Assembly: GCA_964407695.1 (NCBI GenBank) | Contig: CAYOWQ010000007.1 | Location: forward strand, 128,336 to 192,335 | Reading direction: 5' to 3' | DNA from: CAYOWQ01 sp964407695 | Lineage (GTDB): Bacteria > Planctomycetota > Phycisphaerae > Phycisphaerales > SM1A02 | DNA length: 64,000 nucleotides | Shown: positions 59,722-64,000 of the stretch, one piece after another | Layout: each line of letters opens with the position of its first letter | How positions within the stretch are numbered: position 1 is the stretch's first letter | Program-made: the position numbers and the translations under genes | The notes under the pieces: model-generated | Seen by the model: the letters and a program-made list of their open reading frames with translations, nothing else | Databases searched by the model: none | Told to the model about the DNA's origin: nothing

Positions 59722-62049
59722 TCAATGCTGAGCAGATGACCGATCGACGACCGGTTCGATTTCAACTTCGAGCACGGCGAATCCATCGAGCTCGAAGTAG
59801 TCGACGCTCAACGTGTGTTCTGCTGCGTCGGTGATTTCGAATTCCGCAGTGTCGGTCGTTGGCGCGTGCCAGGTCCAGTTCGTCAGGAGAGGCTGGTCGT
59901 CGAGCCGGGCGCGAACGCCATCATCGGATCGGATGTGCAGGGCGTATCGACCGCGGGGAAGGCGAAGAGGCGCCGAAGCGGTGAGACCAAAGTGATCAGC
60001 GCCTGGCAGCGGCTGGCCGGAATCGCCGGGTGAGTCAGCCCCTCGGCGAAGAGCTTCTGCGGGCCCCTGCATGCCAAAGGTGAGCCTGAGGGAATCACGG
60101 TGGATGGCGGGCGCAGCGGCCGCGGCGGAACGAAATGCTTCGTCGTCGATTCGTGGGTCGAAGGACGTTGGGAATACCCGAATCGTCCAATCGATTGGAA
60201 GCATGAAGCCAGAGATGGAGGTCGGTCCGGCCGCGGTGTCGACGGTCAGGGTGTAGGACCCAGCATTGGGGCCCCCGCGGTCACCAGCGGGAATGAGGCG
60301 GATGCGCTGATCAGCGGCTTCGAGGGTGATCGGGAGCTCGGACTTGATATGCATTCCCTCGGCCACGGCGGTGCCGAGCAATTCATATTCATGCCCAGCG
60401 CTTGTCATGGACGCAGGGCGAAGCAACGGAGATTCCCAGTCGTAAGGGAACCAGTCGGTCATGACGATGTGCTCGCGTCCGGCCTGCTTGGCGCGGGCGC
60501 CAACGGGTTGGGTGACTCCCGGCACGGCCAACTCCGGTGCTTCAGTGGATTCGAGGACGTCGGGGCCGAGGGCTTCGAAGTGGGAACGATTGAAGAGGCC
60601 CGCGCTGGCCGGCTCCATGGGTGTCGGCACCCGTGAGTATGCGTTCTGGAGAATGTAGTTCTCACCGGCATCGCGCAACTGAATGGCCAGTTGGTCGCGA
60701 CTGAAGCTGTTGCGGGCGATGACATTCCTTTCGCAGGCGGTGCTGTTGGCCTGGCCCCACCGCGAATCCTCGAGGTCGCGGTTCATCCGCCACCACAGGT
60801 GAACGCCGCAGGCGTTGTCGGAGAAGGAGTTGTCAATGATTCGGTTGTTGACCGCGTGTTCCATGTTGATACCGCCGCGTTCGAGGCCGTATGCCATGGC
60901 GCCGTTGGAGGCAAAGGTGTTTCCCGCAATGATGGTGTCCTGTGAGTAACCGCCCCAGATGCCGCAGATGGCGTTGTCGGAGAAGGTGTTGCCGAGGATG
61001 CGGTTTCCAAAGGAGAAGGTGAGTTCGAGGCCGTGGGCGGCAGCGCTTGAGAGGTCGTTGCCCAGAAAAAGGTTGTCGTTGCAGCCGCGGCGGTAATGTG
61101 ACGAGTTGGGGTTCGTGTCTGCAATGGGTTTGCGATTGGGCGGAGAGACACAAATGATGTCGGCGGCTTTGGATGATGGGGTGGCAGCGGGCTTGGGCTC
61201 GGCGGCGGGCGGCGGCGGCTGCTCGCCGAGCGCTTCCTTGCCGGCGAAGCCGAAAATGCCGTCGCCGCCGTGGGTGATGGAGTTCTCGGCGAAGACGTTG
61301 TTGCAGCATTGCTCGAAAAGGAGCACGCCCGCAGAGTCCTGGCCGCGGTTGTAGACTCCGTGTGAATAGCCGCGGATGCAGAAATCGAAGGCGTTGCGGG
61401 TGATGACGTTGTTTGAGCTGCGCCACATCGCGAGCCCCCAGCCGGAGAGGAACGAACAGTCGCAGTCGAAGATACGCGAGTCGGTCACGCGGTCGAGAAT
61501 GATGCCATTCTGGCAGCGGCGGACAATGACACCATTGAGGGTGATGCCCGAAGCATCCTTCAGCCACACCGCAGCGCCGTAGTTGCCCGCCCACTCATCC
61601 TGATCATTCTGATGCGGCCAGAGCCAGTCGGAACCATCTTCGGCATGAGGCGTGGACTTCAGGTGCTGGGCGAATCCGTCGATGATGGTGACGTTTTCGA
61701 GCGTGAGCCCTGGGGCGTGGAGGGCGCGAATCCCGTGCTTGAACCCCTTGATGGTGAGGTTGCGAATGGTCACGTTCGCCGCGGCCACATCGATCCCGAT
61801 GCCGCTGCGCTGGTCGGGCGGTTTGGTGAGATCTGCGCCCGTCAGGGTCTGGCCGCCGAAGTCGAGCACCAGACCTCCCTCGCGGATGTGAATAACGCCA
61901 TTGGCGTCGGTGTCGGCAATGGGCTTGGGAGCGATGTGAAAATGGTCGCTCGAGGTGAGCTCAACATTGTCCCCGGCGATGGTTGTGAGGGGTATCGCAG
62001 GGGTGGTGGGGTTGCCGCTGATGATCAGAATGCAAGGAAGTAGGCACAT
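59722..62049 (-). CDS. secreted right-handed beta-helix protein with C-terminal PA14-like domain
   Basis: Encodes 775 aa from ATG at 62049. The N-terminus (MCLLPCILIISGNPTTPAIP) is hydrophobic, consistent with export. Residues about 30-480 are NosD/pectate-lyase-like parallel beta-helix repeats (NGIILDRVTDSRIFDCDCSF, NVITRNAFDFCIRGYSHG, NRILGNTFSDNAICGIWGG, NRIIDNSFSDNACGVHLWW). A Pro-rich linker and a poorly defined region follow. Residues about 645-765 resemble PA14 (LPRGRYALHIRSDDGVRARL ... VDYFELDGFAVLEVEIEP), a carbohydrate-binding domain. Likely a polysaccharide-acting or binding protein; no catalytic residues were assigned. Confidence 0.85.
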   Translation of the reverse strand: MCLLPCILIISGNPTTPAIPLTTIAGDNVELTSSDHFHIAPKPIADTDANGVIHIREGGLVLDFGGQTLTGADLTKPPDQRSGIGIDVAAANVTIRNLTIKGFKHGIRALHAPGLTLENVTIIDGFAQHLKSTPHAEDGSDWLWPHQNDQDEWAGNYGAAVWLKDASGITLNGVIVRRCQNGIILDRVTDSRIFDCDCSFLSGWGLAMWRSSNNVITRNAFDFCIRGYSHGVYNRGQDSAGVLLFEQCCNNVFAENSITHGGDGIFGFAGKEALGEQPPPPAAEPKPAATPSSKAADIICVSPPNRKPIADTNPNSSHYRRGCNDNLFLGNDLSSAAAHGLELTFSFGNRILGNTFSDNAICGIWGGYSQDTIIAGNTFASNGAMAYGLERGGINMEHAVNNRIIDNSFSDNACGVHLWWRMNRDLEDSRWGQANSTACERNVIARNSFSRDQLAIQLRDAGENYILQNAYSRVPTPMEPASAGLFNRSHFEALGPDVLESTEAPELAVPGVTQPVGARAKQAGREHIVMTDWFPYDWESPLLRPASMTSAGHEYELLGTAVAEGMHIKSELPITLEAADQRIRLIPAGDRGGPNAGSYTLTVDTAAGPTSISGFMLPIDWTIRVFPTSFDPRIDDEAFRSAAAAAPAIHRDSLRLTFGMQGPAEALRRGADSPGDSGQPLPGADHFGLTASAPLRLPRGRYALHIRSDDGVRARLDDQPLLTNWTWHAPTTDTAEFEITDAAEHTLSVDYFELDGFAVLEVEIEPVVDRSSAQH

Positions 62050-62175
62050 GACAACATGCTATCGGACCGCTGGGGCTCGGATCTGGCTGATTTTGAGACT
62101 GCCGCGAGCTCCAGTGGCGATCGCGCGGCTACACTCTGGCCCGTCGCCCGCTGACGTATTCAAGGAGAAAGTTCG

Positions 62176-63636
62176 ATGTCCGTACGTTCCTGCTTTGTGG
62201 CGGCCGCAGTCGCCGGCTTGTTCTGGAGTTTTTCCGCCGATGCGGCCACGCGTTTCGTCAACGCCAACCTGAACACCGGCGCCAACGACGGCACGAGCTG
62301 GGCGAATGCCCACCAGGGGCAGGATGGACTGCAGTCCGCGCTGCTGGCTTCGGTGAACGGCGATGAGATCTGGGTGGCGGCGGGTTCGTATCGGCCAAGC
62401 TCCAACGGCACGCGAGCGACGTCGTTCAATCTGAAAACCGGCGTCGCGATCTACGGCGGGTTTGCCGGCGGGGAGACTTCGGTTGAGGAGCGGGATTGGA
62501 CCGCCAATATCACCATCCTCACCGCCGACCTTTCCGGCAATGATCCGACGATCACCGACAACAGTTACCACGTTGTCCGCGGGGCCAGCGCCAACAGCAC
62601 CGCCATCCTCGACGGCTTCACCATCACCGCGGGCAACGCCAACGGCTCAAGCGCCCAGAACAATGATCGCGGCGGCGGCCTGCTCATGATCACCTCCAGC
62701 AACGCGACAATTCGAAACTGCCGAGTCGTCGGCAACCGCTGCACCTTCGGCGGCGGCGCGGGCTATATCAACAGCTCCAGCCCGTCGTTTGCCGACACAT
62801 CGTTTGAGAACAACCTTGGCGGCTCCTTCGGCGGCGCCTTCGACATGGCCACCAACTGCAACCCCTCCTTTCGCCGCTGCAGCTTCACCGGCAACTCGGC
62901 AGCGCGCGCCGGCGCGGTGGAAGTGTTCGGCAACAGCGACCCCACCATCTCCGAGTGCATCTTCTTCAACAACACCTCCACGGGCAGCGGCGGCGGCGGG
63001 GCGATGTTCATCGCCAACTCATCAGGACCGATCATCCGCAGCTCCACCTTCGTGGGCAACAAGGCGAATGTGACCGTGGGCGGCATTCTCAGCAACGGCA
63101 GCACCACCTCGATCGCCAACTGCATCGTGTGGGCCAATTCCGGCCCGGGTGGTTCCATGACCGCCGGCCAGCAGGTCACCCAGCAGGGCGGCACATTGAC
63201 GGTGAGCTATTCCGATGTCATGGGCGGTTTCGCGGGAGCAACCAACAAGAACGTAGACCCGGTATTCGTCGATCTCTCGCAGGGAATCCTGCGACTGGGG
63301 GCGGGATCGCCGCTGATCGATGCCGGCAACAATCTGGCGGTGCTTTCCGCTGTGACCACGGATCTCGACGGCAACCCCCGCTTCATCGACGACCCCAACA
63401 CCGCCGACACCGGCAACGGCGCTGCCCCGATCATCGACATCGGCGCGTACGAGTTCCAGACGTTGGCGATGTGCCTGGGCGATCTTGATGAGAGCGGCGC
63501 GGTGGATGGCGCTGACCTGGGCCTGCTGCTCTCGGCATGGGGCAGCGACGATGCCGCAGCCGATCTCGACGGCAGCGGCGTGGTTGACGGCGCTGACCTG
63601 GGCCTGCTGCTGGGCGGCTGGGGCGCGTGCCGCTGA
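62176..63636 (+). CDS. secreted right-handed beta-helix protein with double dockerin-like tag
   Basis: Encodes 486 aa from ATG at 62176, with AAGGAGA upstream. Signal peptide at about 1-24 (CFVAAAVAGLFWSFSADA). Residues about 25-430 are polymorphic-outer-membrane/beta-helix repeats (AILDGFTITAGNANGSSA, NATIRNCRVVGNRCTFGGG, PIIRSSTFVGNKAN, TTSIANCIVWANSG), a layout common in planctomycete surface proteins with a 'NLNTGANDGTSWANAHQ' start. The C-terminus carries two EF-hand-like tags (LGDLDESGAVDGADLG; ADLDGSGVVDGADLG) and Cys. Divergent from the PA14 gene by 126 bases. Confidence 0.88.
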   Translation: MSVRSCFVAAAVAGLFWSFSADAATRFVNANLNTGANDGTSWANAHQGQDGLQSALLASVNGDEIWVAAGSYRPSSNGTRATSFNLKTGVAIYGGFAGGETSVEERDWTANITILTADLSGNDPTITDNSYHVVRGASANSTAILDGFTITAGNANGSSAQNNDRGGGLLMITSSNATIRNCRVVGNRCTFGGGAGYINSSSPSFADTSFENNLGGSFGGAFDMATNCNPSFRRCSFTGNSAARAGAVEVFGNSDPTISECIFFNNTSTGSGGGGAMFIANSSGPIIRSSTFVGNKANVTVGGILSNGSTTSIANCIVWANSGPGGSMTAGQQVTQQGGTLTVSYSDVMGGFAGATNKNVDPVFVDLSQGILRLGAGSPLIDAGNNLAVLSAVTTDLDGNPRFIDDPNTADTGNGAAPIIDIGAYEFQTLAMCLGDLDESGAVDGADLGLLLSAWGSDDAAADLDGSGVVDGADLGLLLGGWGACR

Positions 63637-63945
63637 ATGAAGCTGGGTTTAGTCAGATTGAACGGCCGTGGTCAGAATCTCCGAATCGAAACCTCGAAAT
63701 CGCCCAGCGACGTCGCGGGCGTGAGGATCAGATCGATCCATTCCCCGGGAGACTGAAGCGCTTCAGTCAGAATTATTTGGAGGGGGTGGGGTTATGACGG
63801 TTGGCGTTGCCGCACCGGGATAGAGAGAGCGGTGCCGGGCCGATCCACCGCGATCAGGCCACATCACACCGCAAAGAGAGGGGCTCGCCGCCCCTCCCTC
63901 TGCATAGTGCCCTCACATTCGGCCGCTGTTGCGGGCCAGAATGAC
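63637..63945. other. intergenic region with palindrome
   Basis: No gene is supported. GACTGAAGCGCTTCAGTC at 63751-63768 is a perfect 18-base palindrome; AGGGGC-TCGCC-GCCCCT near 63885-63899 is a small hairpin. No T-run terminators are visible. The region may hold the 3' end of the beta-helix gene's transcript. Confidence 0.5.
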
Positions 63946-64000
63946 TGACCTGCCCCCCGAAATCTGATCCAGGTGCTATGAGAGTCCCGTCGGCCGCCGG
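63946..64000. mobile_element. possible left end of an IS3-like element, cut by the window edge
   Basis: TGACCTGCCCCCCGAAATC at the start of the segment resembles inverted-repeat ends of IS3-type elements (TG start, CTGCCCCC), and an ATG follows at about 63978 (MRVPSAA...). The rest of the element is outside the window, so this is only a weak call. Confidence 0.3.

Noticed and set aside
1..64000. tRNA or rRNA genes
   Set aside because: I found no cloverleaf-like sequence or rRNA match by eye; only the 16S-complementary stretch at 39755-39770 was noted. A tRNAscan or Rfam search would be needed to exclude them.

Overview
The window looks like a chromosomal contig of a planctomycete, most likely class Phycisphaerae. 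The basis is high GC content, many secreted proteins ending in a short dockerin/EF-hand-like tag (D-x-N-x-D ... ADLGLLL-x-x-W-x-x-C), an ECF sigma factor translationally coupled to a Ser/Thr kinase with WD40 repeats, parallel beta-helix surface proteins and an FtsK-type translocase. A 100-base run of N at 31774-31873 shows that this is a draft assembly; the gap lies inside an 8-bp tandem repeat. Taxonomy is inferred from gene content only.

Layout. 1-6.7 kb, mostly minus strand: a spondin-domain secreted protein, a Cys/Met-metabolism PLP enzyme, an ABC permease/ATPase pair, a single-domain globin and a deoxyhypusine-synthase-like enzyme. 7.1-12.0 kb, plus strand: a copper/silver-type resistance operon (Cys/His-rich protein, TRASH-like metal-binding protein, HMBD lipoprotein, TolC-type outer membrane factor, multicopper oxidase), the last three coupled by 4-base overlaps. 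12.2-19.8 kb: a 228-aa protein of unknown function, then a plus-strand nucleic-acid-enzyme cluster (MmeI-like R-M protein, HAD phosphatase, HNH-like protein, GIY-YIG protein, SANT/Myb-like protein). 19.9-25.3 kb: NERD protein, then the ECF sigma/kinase-WD40 pair. 25.5-31.5 kb: large secreted dockerin-tagged proteins and a DUF5329 protein. 31.5-39.6 kb: a repeat-rich accessory region with Ig-like and 228-aa family genes, a DUF6602 protein, two DUF2294 proteins and a DUF3309 protein. 39.6-49.5 kb, mainly housekeeping: a candidate structured RNA, ftsK, GNAT acetyltransferase, ltaE, hemW, zinc-ribbon protein, leuS. 50-57.4 kb: ohr, HupE-like protein, isochorismatase-like hydrolase, amidohydrolase, alpha/beta hydrolase and a zinc-ribbon membrane protein. 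57.4-63.6 kb: GAF histidine kinase and two beta-helix proteins. The right edge may begin an IS3-like element.

The least explained content is non-coding. (1) Two tandem arrays of about fifteen degenerate 21-bp units (20898-21212 and 33880-34194) share a GGGAG...CGCGnGTG-like architecture. (2) A dispersed system of 8-bp tandem repeats (CAGTCTCT, GACACCTT, GTTGACGT, GACGTTTN types) sits next to gene 3' ends and intrinsic terminators at six or more loci. (3) A roughly 250-nt candidate RNA at about 39657-39907 has its own promoter, several hairpins, an extended Shine-Dalgarno complementary to the 16S 3' end, a 12-codon mini-ORF and a strong terminator. (4) A cassette of 228-aa gene plus terminator plus hairpin plus octamer arrays is present in related forms near 12.2 and 32 kb, with a decayed 3' end near 7.08 kb.
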